Positions 16,799 to 26,888 of a stretch of 64,000 nt of DNA are shown here, piece after piece; within the stretch, counting starts at the first letter, position 1; each line of letters begins with the position of its first letter. Source of the DNA: CAWEWH01 sp963812775 (lineage in GTDB: Bacteria; Pseudomonadota; Alphaproteobacteria; Rhizobiales; Beijerinckiaceae); the NCBI GenBank assembly GCA_963812775.1, contig CAWEWH010000007.1:744001-808000 (forward strand). Direction: 5' to 3'. A program made the translations under genes and the position numbers. Under the pieces are notes generated by a model. That model did not search any database. It saw nothing but the letters and a program-made list of their open reading frames with translations, and was not told where the DNA came from.

Positions 16799-17059
16799 TC
16801 AGGCCTTCTCGGCTACCGCGCTCTCCTCGGCCGGTTCGAATAGCTGCACCGGATGCCCTGGCATGATGGTCGAGATCGCGTGCTTGTAGACGAGCTGCGA
16901 ATGGCCATCCCGTCGCAAGAGGACGCAAAAATTGTCGAACCACGTCACGACACCCTGAAGCTTGACGCCATTCACGAGAAAGATCGTCAGAGGGACTTTG
17001 TTCTTACGGACGTGATTGAGAAAGGTGTCCTGTAGATTTTGCGTGCGCTCGCCCGCCAT
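16799..17059 (-). CDS. hfq: RNA chaperone Hfq
   Basis: 86-residue Sm-like protein that promotes sRNA-mRNA pairing. Both Sm motifs are seen: TIFLVNGVKLQGVVTWFDNF and VYKHAISTIMP, with the proximal-site residues of the family. The frame stays open further upstream to 17176, but MAGERTQNLQDTFLNHVRK at 17059 matches the universal Hfq N-terminus and is taken as the start. Cotranscribed with hflX. The 190 bases upstream to dat contain no gene and may carry an hfq promoter. Confidence 0.96.
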   Translation of the reverse strand: MAGERTQNLQDTFLNHVRKNKVPLTIFLVNGVKLQGVVTWFDNFCVLLRRDGHSQLVYKHAISTIMPGHPVQLFEPAEESAVAEKA

Positions 17060-17250
17060 TGTTCTTTGCCCCGTGTTTACCCCGCCGGCCGCGACGGTAT
17101 GACCACGTGTTTTCTCGCCCTCCCCCATCCCCTCCCCCAGGAAGGAAGGAAAGCGCAGCCGGTCGACCATATTCAAGGCTTTTCGGCGACTTAGCGCAAG
17201 CGCCGAATAGCCCTCTCGCAGGATTGTTGTCGTTAAGATTTTGCGGCTGG

Positions 17251-18108
17251 CTAGGAAAATTCGACCACCCGGTGGAAATTCTGGCGGAGCGTCAGCGTCA
17301 GCCGCCCCGCCTTGCCGTCGCCTATCGGCTTGCCGTCGATCCGGACCACCGGCATCACGAGAGTGGTCGCCGCCGTGATGAAGGCTTCCCGTGCCGCAAG
17401 GGCCTCCGTCAGCCGGAAGGTGCGCTCCTCCAGCTTCAACCCCTCTTGCCGCAGGAGATCGAGCAGCGTGGTGCGGGTAATCCCCCGCAGGATGCCGCTG
17501 TCGGCTGGACGGGTCACGAGGCTGCCCTCTGGTGTGACGATCCAGGCGTTGCTGGAGCCGCCCTCGGTCACGAAGCCTTGCCGATCGATGAACCAGGCCT
17601 CGCGCGCCCCCGCTTCGCGGGCGGCTTGCTTGGCGAGCACGTTCGGCAAGAGGTTCGTGCTCTTGATGTCAACCCGCTCCCAGCGATTGTCGGGGCGCGT
17701 CACGACGGCAACGCCCGCCGCGGCAATAGCGTCATTGGCGGCCCGGTCGATGGAGCGTGCGGTGACCACGAGAGTTGGCGGGATGACGCCGGCCGGGAAC
17801 GGGAAGTCCCGCCGTGCCACGCCGCGCGTCACCTGCAGATAGACGAGCCCATCGTTGACGCGGTTTCGGGCCACGACCTCCCGCAGGATGACCCCCAGCG
17901 CCGGCCGGACGACGGGCCACGGTATGCGCAGCTCCTTGAGGGATCGGTCGAGCCGATCGAGATGGCGCCGCTCATCCACCAGCCGGCCGCCGAGCACCTC
18001 GCAGACTTCGTAAATGCCGTCGGCGAACTGGAAGCCGCGATCCTCCACCTGCACGCGCGCTTCCGCTAAGCTGCAATAGCGGCCGTTCACGTAGGCGATG
18101 CGGCTCAC
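17251..18108 (-). CDS. dat: D-amino-acid aminotransferase (class IV PLP enzyme)
   Basis: 285-residue PLP-dependent transaminase that interconverts D-alanine and D-glutamate, supplying peptidoglycan precursors. The fold-type IV landmarks are DRGFQFADGIYEV near residue 25, the PLP lysine in VDIKSTNLL near residue 145, and EGGSSNAWIV near residue 180. Start GTG at 18108 overlaps the ntrX stop (GTGA), so it is translationally coupled to the nitrogen regulator genes. A branched-chain aminotransferase or 4-amino-4-deoxychorismate lyase role is less likely but not excluded by sequence. Confidence 0.85.
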   Translation of the reverse strand: MSRIAYVNGRYCSLAEARVQVEDRGFQFADGIYEVCEVLGGRLVDERRHLDRLDRSLKELRIPWPVVRPALGVILREVVARNRVNDGLVYLQVTRGVARRDFPFPAGVIPPTLVVTARSIDRAANDAIAAAGVAVVTRPDNRWERVDIKSTNLLPNVLAKQAAREAGAREAWFIDRQGFVTEGGSSNAWIVTPEGSLVTRPADSGILRGITRTTLLDLLRQEGLKLEERTFRLTEALAAREAFITAATTLVMPVVRIDGKPIGDGKAGRLTLTLRQNFHRVVEFS

Positions 18109-19475
18109 GAGCCGATGCCCAGCGACTTCAGCTTGCGATGAAGGGCGGAACGCTCCATGCCGATGAATTCGGCGGTGCGCGAGATATTGCCCGAAAAACG
18201 ATTGATCTGCGCGACGAGGTACTCGCGTTCGAAAATCTCGCGCGCATCCCTGAGCGCAAGCCCCATCAGCCGCTCCCCGCCGCTGCCGGCCGGCGTTGTC
18301 GGGACCAGCGTGCCGATTTCCGAGGGCAGCATGGCGGCGTTGAGCTCGACCTCCGGATCGCCTGTGGCGAGGATCATCAGGCGCTCGACGTTGTTGCGCA
18401 GCTGGCGCACGTTGCCGGGCCAATCATGCGATTGCAGCACCGCGAGGGCGTCTTCGGCGATCTTGCGCTTGTTGAGGCCCGTCGCGGCACCGATCTGCTC
18501 CATGAAGAAGGCGATCAGCTCGGGCACGTCCTCGCGCCGCTCGGACAGCGACGGCACGCGCACCGGCACCACGTTGAGGCGGTGAAACAGGTCCTCCCGG
18601 AAGCGGCCGGCGGTGATTTCGGCTTCGAGATCGCGGCTCGTCGATGACAGGATGCGCACATCGACGTGCACGCGCGTCGTGCCGTTGACGCGCTGGAAGT
18701 TCTGGTCGACGAGGACCCGCAAGATGCGGTTCTGGGTCTCGCGCGGCATGTCGGCGACTTCGTCGAGGTAAAGGGTGCCGCCATGCGCCTCCTCGAGCGC
18801 GCCGATGCGGCGGCCCTTGCCATCCTGGGTTTCGACGCCGAACAGCTCGCTCTCCATGCTCTCCGGCGTGATCGTGGCGGCGTTGATGACGACGAACGGG
18901 CCAGAGGAGCGGGCCGAAAGAGCATGCAATGTGCGCGCCGCGAGCTCCTTGCCGGAACCGGGCGCTCCGGCAATCAGCACGCGGGCATTGGTGGGCGCGA
19001 CCCGCTCGATCGTCTGCCGCAATTGATTGACGGCCGGCGAATGCCCGACAATCTTGCTGGATTGCAATGAGCGAGTGGTCAGCTCCTTGACTTCCCGCCT
19101 CAAGCGGGAGTTCTCGAGGGCCTTGTCGGCGACCAGAACCAGTCGGTCGGCCTTGAATGGCTTTTCGATGAAGTCGTAGGCGCCTTTCTTGATGGCAGAG
19201 ACGGCGGTCTCGATATTGCCATGTCCGGAAATCATGACGACGGGCACGTCGGGGTGCTGGTCCTTGATCACGTCGAGGACTTGTAGGCCGTCGAGACGGC
19301 TGCCCTGCAGCCAAATGTCGAGAAAGACGAGGCTGGGACGCCGAGCCTCGATGGCGGCCAGGGCTTCGTCGGAAGTGCCGGCCGTGCGACTGCGATGGCC
19401 TTCGTCGTCGAGGATGCCTGCGACCAGCTCGCGGATGTCGGATTCGTCGTCGACGATGAGGATGTCGGCACTCAT
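18105..19475 (-). CDS. ntrX: Nitrogen assimilation response regulator NtrX
   Basis: 456 residues: receiver domain (ILIVDDESDIRELV; phospho-Asp in LVFLDIWLQG near residue 53; KPFKADRL), central AAA+ domain with Walker A AGAPGSGKELAARTLH near residue 170 and Walker B GGTLYLDEVADMP near residue 230, and a C-terminal Fis-type HTH (NISRTAEFIGMERSALHRKL). The GAFTGA loop that contacts sigma54 is absent: after ESELFGVE the sequence goes to DGKGRRIGALEEAHGG. Partner of NtrY, with which it overlaps by four bases. Controls nitrogen metabolism and, in several alphaproteobacteria, redox and envelope genes. Confidence 0.95.
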   Translation of the reverse strand: MSADILIVDDESDIRELVAGILDDEGHRSRTAGTSDEALAAIEARRPSLVFLDIWLQGSRLDGLQVLDVIKDQHPDVPVVMISGHGNIETAVSAIKKGAYDFIEKPFKADRLVLVADKALENSRLRREVKELTTRSLQSSKIVGHSPAVNQLRQTIERVAPTNARVLIAGAPGSGKELAARTLHALSARSSGPFVVINAATITPESMESELFGVETQDGKGRRIGALEEAHGGTLYLDEVADMPRETQNRILRVLVDQNFQRVNGTTRVHVDVRILSSTSRDLEAEITAGRFREDLFHRLNVVPVRVPSLSERREDVPELIAFFMEQIGAATGLNKRKIAEDALAVLQSHDWPGNVRQLRNNVERLMILATGDPEVELNAAMLPSEIGTLVPTTPAGSGGERLMGLALRDAREIFEREYLVAQINRFSGNISRTAEFIGMERSALHRKLKSLGIGS

Positions 19476-21732
19476 GGATGAGCCTCTTGCATTTTCTTTT
19501 GTGCCGGCGTGTGCGCCTCAGCACCGCCGTTCTTCGCGCCGTCCACCGGGAACCAGAGTCGCACCCTCGCCCCATGGCCACCATTGGCGACGGCCGGCGC
19601 GTCAAGCAGCTCGATGGCACCGCCGTGGTCTTCGAGAATTTTAGCGACGATCGGCAAACCAAGGCCGGTGCCGCCTTCGCGAGTCGTCATATAGGGTTCG
19701 AGGAGCCGCTGCCGGTGCTCGCGCGGAAAGCCCTTGCCATTGTCGGTCACCTCGATGGCGACAATCCCGCCCTCCTCTTCGCGCAGGCTCACCTCAACCA
19801 CGCCCTGCCCCCGCTCAACCTCCGGCACGGCCGCGATGCCTTCGGTGGCATTCTTGATGATGTTGGTAAGGGCCTGCGATAGGAGGCGGCGGTCGAACCG
19901 CGCCGGCAGCGGCTTTGTTGGAAAACTCTCGTCGAAACGGATGTCGGGATTGCCGACGCGCAGCAGGAAAACCACCTGCCGCGCCGTCTCGACGATGTCC
20001 TCTGTCGACAACGTCGGCTTGGGCATGCGGGCAAAGGAGGAAAACTCGTCGACCATGCGCTTGATGTCGTCCACCTGGCGCACAATTGTCTCGGTGCATT
20101 GGTCGAAAACCTCGCGATCGGAGGTGATGACCTTGCCATATTTGCGGCGGATGCGCTCGGCGGAGAGCTGTATGGGGGTCAGCGGATTCTTGATCTCGTG
20201 AGCGATGCGCCGAGCTACGTCAGCCCAGGCGGAGGTGCGCTGGGCGGTGACGAGATCGGTGATGTCGTCGAGGGTGACCACGAAACCGGTGTCGCCATCG
20301 GCAGCATGCTCGGTGGTGACGCGTACGTTGAGCATGCGCTCACGGTTGTTGCGCTCGATGGCGATCTGACCCTGCACAAGGCGCTGCCGGCCGGCGCGTG
20401 CCTCTGCCATGAGCTCGGCCGCCTCCGGCAGAATGTCGTCGAAGGATGCGCCGACGAGGCCGTCGCGGGAGGCGCGCAGCAGCGTTTCCGCCGACGGGTT
20501 GACGATTGTGACACCGCCCTCCGCGTCGACGCCGATGACGCCGGCCGAGACGCCGCCCAGCACCGCTTCGGTGAAGCGGCGACGCTTGTCCATGAGATCG
20601 GCGGCCGACATCAGCCCGTCGTGCTGGCGGCGCAACTGGCCGGTCATCTTGTTGAACGTCTCGCTCAGATGGCCGAGGTCACCCTCCGAGCGCCGGCTCG
20701 GCACCTGCACATAGTAGTTGCCCGACGCCACCTGGTCGGTGGCATGAATCAACCGACGGATGGGCGCCACGAGGCGATTGGCGAAGCTCAGCCCGAACCA
20801 CACCGCCGACAGCAGGACGATGAGCGCCACCAATCCGAACATCGACAGGAACACAAGCGAGATGACGAATTTCTTCTCCTCGAGGGATTCGTAGAAGGCG
20901 ACGCCCTGCTCGGCGGCCGGAAGAAACGCGATGGCTTGCGGATCGACCGGCCGTGCCACGAACAGCACGATGTCGTCATAGCTCCCGAGCTGTTGCAGGG
21001 CCCGGAAGACGTTGTTGTTGCTGGGGATGAGGCAGGTCGGCGACGTGCTGCTGAGGTCGGTAAGCTCCTGCTTGCCGGGCGGGGGACGTTGTCGAGGGGC
21101 TGATTGGTGATGCGCTCGATGATGGTGCCGTCCGACTTCACAAGCATCGCTGCCGGGAAGCCGAGGAAGAAGGCGCGCGAGCGCAGGAATTCGCGGTACT
21201 TGGTGCGGTCGACGTCGAAGATGATCTTGGCGCGGTTGAGGTCGTCGGCCATCAGGCTCGCCTCGCGCCCGATGGTGCGGCACTGCTCGTCGCGGTACTC
21301 GCGGGCGATGCCGACGGTGCGGCCAATCAGGTTCTTGATCTCGCTCGCGAACCAGGGGTCGAGGCCGCGATCGAGGGTGATCGACGCAACGATGGCGACG
21401 AGGATCGCCGGGAGCGCCGCCACCAAGCTGAACAGGCCGACAAAACGCCAATGCAGCCCGGCCGCGGCGGCGCCCCGCTGACGGGCTTCACGCAGGCTCC
21501 ACAATTCCCACGCCACCACGCCGATCAGCGTCATCAGGAGGAGGAAATTGAAGGCCAGCACGCCGATGACAACCTGATGGGTCGGCAGGATCGGGGTCAT
21601 GCCGGCCATCACCAGGAAGGTGACGAGCGCCGAGATGAGCGCTGCCGCAACGACGGTGACGCCGACAATGCCGGACACGCGCCGCGACGGCTCTGCCACA
21701 GGCATGGCGGGAGGTTGATCCGGATTGGTCAA
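19472..21732 (-). CDS. ntrY: Membrane sensor histidine kinase NtrY, one frameshift
   Basis: About 750 residues once repaired. The N-terminal part has two hydrophobic segments (VTVVAAALISALVTFLVM; VVIGVLAFNFLLLMTLIGVV), a third near LVAALPAILVAIVAS, and a periplasmic sensor region. A further TM (FLSMFGLVALIVLLSAVWFG) leads to HAMP, PAS and kinase domains. The H-box is RRIAHEIKNPLTPIQ; N, G1 and G2 boxes include IIKNATEG, VTDNGKGFP and GTGLGLPIVAK. A -1 shift at the GGGGG run 21081-21085 separates the sensor region from the rest; one more G restores LDNVPPPGKQEL. Cognate regulator is NtrX. Confidence 0.9.
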
Positions 21733-21923
21733 GGAGCCTCTAGCGGTGTCCGCGTTGGGAGCGACGCCGCTCAGTGTGGCCTGAGTGATGCGTCACCACA
21801 ACAGTGTTGTTGAAATATGACAATCCCAGGGCAAGCAGGCCAGGAATTTGAGATCAAACGTCGGAAATCGAAGCGAGAAAATTGCGCTCCCGACGCCGGT
21901 AATTGCCGGTGTCGATCCCAGAG

Positions 21924-23369
21924 CTACCGGCCGGTGCGCATCACCTGGAGATCGAGATCGCGGATCTTCTTGCGCAGCGTGTTCCGATTGAGCCCCAGCA
22001 GCTCGGCCGCCTTGATCTGGTTGCCACGCGTGGCGGCAAGCGCGGCCCCGAGCAGCGGACCCTCCACGTCGCGCAGGATGCGGTGGTAGAGGCCAGGCGG
22101 CGGCAGGCCATCCCTAAAGCCTGCGAAGTAAGTGGCAAGATGCCGCTCGACGGCCCCTGAGAGAGCGTCGAGCTCGCTGCCAGGCGGCGCAGCCGCAATC
22201 GGCGGCGGGCCCGGATCGATCTCCGCGTCGATGATCGGTCCGGTGATGGTGTCCTGAGGGTAAAGCGCCGCCAGCCGCCGCACCAGGTTCTCGAGTTCGC
22301 GCACGTTGCCGGGCCAGCGATAGCGCTTCAGCTTCTCCATCGCCTCGGCATCGATCTGCTTGCGCGACAGACCTTCCTTCTCGACGATGTTGAAGAAATG
22401 CCGCACCAGGTCGGGAATGTCTTCGGTGCGCTCGCGCAGCGGCGGTTGTCTCAGCGGAACGACGTTGAGCCGGTAGAACAAATCCTCCCGGAACAGCCCC
22501 TGCTGGATGAGGATGCGCAGGTCCTTGTTGGTGGCCGCGATGATGCGCACGTTGGTCTTGATTGGCGTGCGACCGCCGACGGTCGTGTACTCGCCCTGCT
22601 GCAGAACGCGCAACAGGCGCGTCTGTGCCTCCATCGGCATGTCGCCGATTTCGTCGAGGAAGAGCGTCCCTCCCTCGGCTTGCTCGAAGCGGCCGGCGCT
22701 GCGCGCCGTCGCCCCCGTGAAGGCGCCCTTCTCGTGGCCGAACAGCTCCAACTCGATGAGATCGCGGGGGATGGCGGCCATGTTCACCGCGACGAAGGGT
22801 CCCCCCTTGCGCTTTCCATAATCGTGGAGCGCTCGCGCTGCCAACTCCTTGCCGGTGCCGGATTCGCCGGTGATCATCACGGTGAGATCGGTCGGCATCA
22901 GCCGCGCCAGGGCGCGGTAGATTTCCTGCATGGCGGGCGAACGGCCCACGACCGGGATGTCCTCGCCCTCGGCCGCACCAGCGCCATTGGCGGCGTGGCT
23001 GCGCGGACGGGACAAAGCGCGGCCCACAATGGACACCAGCTCCTTCAGGTCGAAGGGCTTCGGCAGGTATTCGTAGGCGCCGCGCTCGGAGGCCCGGATC
23101 GCCGTCATGAACGTGTTCTGCGCGCTCATGACGATGATGGGGAGCTCGGGCCGCAGCTTCTTGATGCGCGGCAGGAGGTCGAAGGCGTTCTCGTCCGGCA
23201 TCACCACGTCGGTGATGACCAGATCGCCCTCGCCCTGTGCTACCCATCGCCACAATGTTGCTGCCTGACCGGTCGAGCGCACCTCATAACCGGCGCGCGA
23301 CAAGGCCTGGTTCAACACCGTCCGGATGGCGGCGTCATCGTCAGCGACCAGGATGTGTCCGCTCGCCAT
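21924..23369 (-). CDS. ntrC: Nitrogen regulation response regulator NtrC
   Basis: 481-residue sigma54 activator. Receiver domain starts HILVADDDAAIRTVL with phospho-Asp in LVITDVVMPD and KPFDLKELV. The AAA+ domain carries TGESGTGKELAARALH, the intact GAFTGA loop (HEKGAFTGATARSAGRFEQA) and GTLFLDEIGDMP. The C-terminal Fis-like HTH is GNQIKAAELLGLNRNTLRKK. ATG 23369 is preferred over an in-frame ATG at 23402 that would overlap ntrB. Activates nitrogen-scavenging genes when phosphorylated by NtrB. The 190-base gap to ntrY has a small hairpin (ACCGG/CCGG) followed by TTTTC, a weak terminator candidate. Confidence 0.96.
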   Translation of the reverse strand: MASGHILVADDDAAIRTVLNQALSRAGYEVRSTGQAATLWRWVAQGEGDLVITDVVMPDENAFDLLPRIKKLRPELPIIVMSAQNTFMTAIRASERGAYEYLPKPFDLKELVSIVGRALSRPRSHAANGAGAAEGEDIPVVGRSPAMQEIYRALARLMPTDLTVMITGESGTGKELAARALHDYGKRKGGPFVAVNMAAIPRDLIELELFGHEKGAFTGATARSAGRFEQAEGGTLFLDEIGDMPMEAQTRLLRVLQQGEYTTVGGRTPIKTNVRIIAATNKDLRILIQQGLFREDLFYRLNVVPLRQPPLRERTEDIPDLVRHFFNIVEKEGLSRKQIDAEAMEKLKRYRWPGNVRELENLVRRLAALYPQDTITGPIIDAEIDPGPPPIAAAPPGSELDALSGAVERHLATYFAGFRDGLPPPGLYHRILRDVEGPLLGAALAATRGNQIKAAELLGLNRNTLRKKIRDLDLQVMRTGR

Positions 23370-23376
23370 GGCTGCC

Positions 23377-24543
23377 TCAGGCCTCCGATCCACGCCCGTC
23401 ATGGGCCGTAAACATCGGCATCAACACGCGAAATGTCGTCTTGCGCGCACTGGAATCGCACTCGACGATGCCACCGTGATCGCCGACGATCTTGGCCACC
23501 AAAGCAAGACCGAGACCACTCCCCTGCGCCTTCGTTGTGACAAACGGGTCGAAAAGGTGGGGCAGAATGTCGGGCGGAACGCCCGAGCCGTTGTCACGGA
23601 CACAGAATTCCAGGGGCAGGCTGACCTTGTCGGGCGAGCCCGGAACCTGGATGCGAATGCCCGGCCGAAACGCCGTGGTGAAGATGATTTCCCCGTCGAT
23701 GGCCTCGGTGCCGATCGCCTCGGCGGCATTCTTGACCAGGTTGAGGAACACCTGGACGAGCTGGTCACGAACGCCGTGAACCGGCGGCAATGATGGATCG
23801 TAATCTTCGGTGAAGCGGATGTGACGGGCGAAGCCCGACTGGGCGAGGCGCTTCACGTGGTCGAGAACGCCGTGGATATTAATGGGGCTGCGCTCGGCGG
23901 GCCGCTCGTCGCCGAACAATTCCACGCGCTCCACCAGTTTCACGATGCGGTCGGCTTCGTCGCAGATCAGGCGGGTCAGTATGCGGTCGTCGTCGCCGGC
24001 CGACTGCTCAAGCAACTGGGCCGCGCCCCTGATGCCGGAGAGCGGGTTCTTGATCTCGTGCGCCAGCATTGATCCGAGCGCCGTGATGGAGCGAGCGGCG
24101 CCACGGTGGGTCAACTGCCTGTCCATTTTATCGGCAATCGTCCGTTCTTGCAGCATCAGCACGACGCTGCGGCTTTCGTCCCGCAACGGTGCGGCGAAAA
24201 CATCGACGATTCGCTCCCCGCCGAGGCGCGGTGTGCTCAGGTCGACGCGATACTCGCTGACACTGGCGCCGCGGCGCCTCACCTCGTCGGTGAGCGCCAG
24301 AATGGGCGAACCGAACGGTAGGAGATGCGCGAGCCGTTCGCGGCGCATCACCGGAAAGCTTTGCTCGAAGAAGGCCTCGGCAGCAGCATTGGCGTGGTCG
24401 ATGAGATCGCCATCCCCGACCACGAGGACCGGCAGCGGCAGCACGTTCAGCACCTGAGCGGAGCTGGCATCGAGCTTGGGCGCCGCCTCCATCTCGCGCC
24501 TCTGCGCCGCGCGGTCGATGTGTGGCATGGGCAGCGGCTTCAT
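23377..24543 (-). CDS. ntrB: Nitrogen regulation sensor kinase NtrB
   Basis: 388-residue cytosolic histidine kinase/phosphatase with an N-terminal PAS domain (LNVLPLPVLVVGDGDLIDHA). The H-box is SMLAHEIKNPLSGIRGAAQL near residue 155. ATP-binding motifs are VFLNLVKNAAEAIG, VRDNGSGVPPD and GSGLGLALVAKIV. It phosphorylates or dephosphorylates NtrC under PII control. ATG 24543 overlaps the dusB stop as ATGA, and the stop lies just before ntrC, consistent with a dusB-ntrB-ntrC operon. Confidence 0.95.
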   Translation of the reverse strand: MKPLPMPHIDRAAQRREMEAAPKLDASSAQVLNVLPLPVLVVGDGDLIDHANAAAEAFFEQSFPVMRRERLAHLLPFGSPILALTDEVRRRGASVSEYRVDLSTPRLGGERIVDVFAAPLRDESRSVVLMLQERTIADKMDRQLTHRGAARSITALGSMLAHEIKNPLSGIRGAAQLLEQSAGDDDRILTRLICDEADRIVKLVERVELFGDERPAERSPINIHGVLDHVKRLAQSGFARHIRFTEDYDPSLPPVHGVRDQLVQVFLNLVKNAAEAIGTEAIDGEIIFTTAFRPGIRIQVPGSPDKVSLPLEFCVRDNGSGVPPDILPHLFDPFVTTKAQGSGLGLALVAKIVGDHGGIVECDSSARKTTFRVLMPMFTAHDGRGSEA

Positions 24544-25574
24544 GCGGCCGCCCTCTCGAGATGCCCAGTTGGGACGTCGCCATAGAGCGCTCCGAGAAGG
24601 CGCAACACCTGGCCCGGCTCCTCGCAGGTGACAAGCTCGTGGCGACAAGCCTTGGCGAACAAGCCCCCGTGCGACGCTGCATCGCTCGCGTAGGCGGCGA
24701 GATGCTTGCGGGCGTGACGAACGCCAATCTGTGTCCCGTATAGACTGAGCATCGTCTCATAGTGCTCTGTAGCGGCTTGCGATTTGCAGAGCGGCGTTGG
24801 CTCGTTCGCGGGACGGTGCGTGACCAACGTCTGGGTAATCTGCCCGACGAGCCATGGCCGGCCCAAGGCGGCGCGCCCAACCATCACGGCGTCGGCGCCG
24901 GAAAGCGCGAGGCAGAGCCGAGCATCCGCTGCATTCTCGATGTCGCCATTGGCGACCAGCGGCACATCCGTGGCGTCCCTGACGCGGCGGATCGCCGCCC
25001 AATCAGCCCTGCCCTTGTAGAACTGCTGACGCGTCCTGCCATGGACCGTGACCATGGCAACTCCGGCGGCCGCCGCGCGGCGCGCGAGCGCCGGAGCGTT
25101 GATGGTGTCGGCGTCCCAGCCGAGGCGCATCTTGACCGTCACCGGCACGCTGACGGCAGCCACCACCGCTTCGATCAGCCCCAAGGCGTGACCGAGATCG
25201 CGCATCAACGCGGACCCCGCCCACCCGCCGGTAACCCGCCTCGCCGGGCAGCCCATGTTGATATCGATAATGTTGGCGCCTGAAGCCTCCGCGACGCGGG
25301 CCCCTTCAGCCAACCAGTACGCTTCGCAACCGGCGAGCTGCACCATATGGGGCGTCAGACCGGTGCCTTCGGCACGCAAAATGGCCTCGGCCGTGCCGTG
25401 CGCCAATTCTCGCGAGGCGACCATCTCGGAGACGACCAGGGAGGCACCGAAGCGGTGGGCAATGCGACGGAAACCCACGTCGGTCACGCCCGACATAGGC
25501 GCCAAGACGGCGCCCCTCGCAAACGGAATGGCGGAGCTGCCGCCTAATTTGTCACCACTCATCATCTTGCTCAT
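24540..25574 (-). CDS. dusB: tRNA-dihydrouridine synthase DusB (NifR3)
   Basis: 344-residue FMN enzyme that reduces uridines in the tRNA D-loop. Seen: LAPMSGVTDVGFRRIAHRFGA near residue 25, NIDINMGCPARRVTGG near residue 108 with the catalytic Cys, KMRLGWD, TVHGRTRQQFYKG and VANGDIENAADA. It is the first gene of the nitrogen operon, historically called nifR3. The annotated ATG lies only a few bases from a promoter-like sequence, so translation may begin at one of the internal ATGs (25565 or 25562). Confidence 0.95.
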   Translation of the reverse strand: MSKMMSGDKLGGSSAIPFARGAVLAPMSGVTDVGFRRIAHRFGASLVVSEMVASRELAHGTAEAILRAEGTGLTPHMVQLAGCEAYWLAEGARVAEASGANIIDINMGCPARRVTGGWAGSALMRDLGHALGLIEAVVAAVSVPVTVKMRLGWDADTINAPALARRAAAAGVAMVTVHGRTRQQFYKGRADWAAIRRVRDATDVPLVANGDIENAADARLCLALSGADAVMVGRAALGRPWLVGQITQTLVTHRPANEPTPLCKSQAATEHYETMLSLYGTQIGVRHARKHLAAYASDAASHGGLFAKACRHELVTCEEPGQVLRLLGALYGDVPTGHLERAAA

Positions 25575-25602
25575 AAATTAGACAACTTTGATTTTTGTGC
25601 AA
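25575..25602 (-). promoter_or_regulatory. Possible dusB-ntrBC promoter
   Basis: On the minus strand TTGCAC, a 16-base spacer and TAATTT sit directly before the first dusB ATG. If used, transcription would begin inside the first codons, giving a very short or absent leader. No clear NtrC or sigma54 (TGGCAC-N5-TTGC) site was found in this 116-base divergent region shared with ispDF. Confidence 0.3.
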
Positions 25603-25690
25603 GCGCGAAATGATCCTCATTGTCCAGCTTTGTTGCGGCTCAAGGGCCCCCGTCTTATGACCCAGGCGGCAAAGGGCGGATATCTCGAGC

Positions 25691-26887
25691 ATGAACGAAG
25701 TCTGCGCGATCGTGGTGGCCGCCGGTCGCGGCACGCGGGCCGGCGATGGGCTGCCGAAACAGTATCGGCCCGTCGGTGGCCGACCGCTGCTTTGCCACTC
25801 CATCGCGGCCTTCCTGGCCGATCCCCGCGTCTCCTTGACCCAAACGGTCATCCATCGCGACGATGCCGCTCCCTATGAGGAAGCCGTTTCGTCGCTGAAT
25901 GCGCCCGCAAAGCTGCTGTCGCCGGTTTCGGGTGGCGCGAGCCGCCAAGCCTCTGTTCGCGCCGGACTAGAATTTTTGGCCGCCCGGAGTCTCCCCGGCG
26001 AGGCAATCGTCCTGGTCCACGATGCCGCCCGCCCCTTTCTGAGCCGTGCCCTGCTCGACCGAGCCATCGCGGCGGCTGAGACGCATGGCGCGGCCGTCCC
26101 GGGGGTGGCGGTGAGCGACACGATCAAGCAGGTCGACGAAGCCGACCGCGTCGAGGCGACGCCGGACCGGGCGCGGCTGCGCGCCATCCAGACCCCGCAA
26201 GCCTTTCGCTTCGCTGTGCTGCTCGCCGCGCACCGAAGGGCGGCTGCGGCCGGCCTCGAAGCCTTCACCGACGACGGCGCCCTTGCGGAGTGGGCGGGTC
26301 TGCCTGTTTATGTCTTCCCCGGCGATGCAGGGAACCTCAAGGTGACGCAGGCCGCGGACTTCGCGGAAGCCGAACGGCGTCTTGGCGCGCAGCGGCCGAT
26401 GCTTGCTCGCGTCGGGACGGGATATGACGTGCACGCCTTCAAGACGGGCGATCACATCTGGCTCGGCGGCGTGCGCATCCCCCACGACAAGGGTGTCGCC
26501 GCCCACTCGGACGGAGACGTGGTGCTGCACGCGCTCACCGACGCAGTGCTCGGTGCGCTTGCCGAGGGCGATATCGGCACGCACTTCCCGCCTAGCGACG
26601 GACGATGGAAGAACGCCCGTTCCGACACGTTCCTGGCTCACGCGGTGGCCCGCGTCACAGCGCGCGGCGGCAACATCGATCACCTCGACGCCACCGTCGT
26701 CTGTGAAGCGCCGCGCGTCGGCCCGCATCGGGAGGCCATGCGCCAGCGCATCGCCACCATTGCCGGCATCCCGCTTGCGGCGGTCTCCATCAAGGCGACG
26801 ACCTCCGAGGGCTTGGGCTTCACGGGCCGCCGCGAGGGCATTGCCGCGCAGGCGACGGCGACCCTGCGGCTCCCCGCGGAGATTTGA
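25691..26887 (+). CDS. ispDF: Bifunctional IspD/IspF (MEP isoprenoid pathway)
   Basis: 398-residue fusion of 2-C-methyl-D-erythritol 4-phosphate cytidylyltransferase and 2-C-methyl-D-erythritol 2,4-cyclodiphosphate synthase. IspD part (1-230): VVAAGRGTRAGDGLPKQY, VLVHDAARPFLS and IQTPQAFR. IspF part (from about 237): RVGTGYDVHAF, VAAHSDGDVVLHALTDAVLG and IKATTSEGLGFTGR. Fusion of the two steps is common in alphaproteobacteria. The pncC/cinA-like gene starts two bases later, and dusB is divergent. Confidence 0.96.
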   Translation: MNEVCAIVVAAGRGTRAGDGLPKQYRPVGGRPLLCHSIAAFLADPRVSLTQTVIHRDDAAPYEEAVSSLNAPAKLLSPVSGGASRQASVRAGLEFLAARSLPGEAIVLVHDAARPFLSRALLDRAIAAAETHGAAVPGVAVSDTIKQVDEADRVEATPDRARLRAIQTPQAFRFAVLLAAHRRAAAAGLEAFTDDGALAEWAGLPVYVFPGDAGNLKVTQAADFAEAERRLGAQRPMLARVGTGYDVHAFKTGDHIWLGGVRIPHDKGVAAHSDGDVVLHALTDAVLGALAEGDIGTHFPPSDGRWKNARSDTFLAHAVARVTARGGNIDHLDATVVCEAPRVGPHREAMRQRIATIAGIPLAAVSIKATTSEGLGFTGRREGIAAQATATLRLPAEI

Positions 26888-26888
26888 G

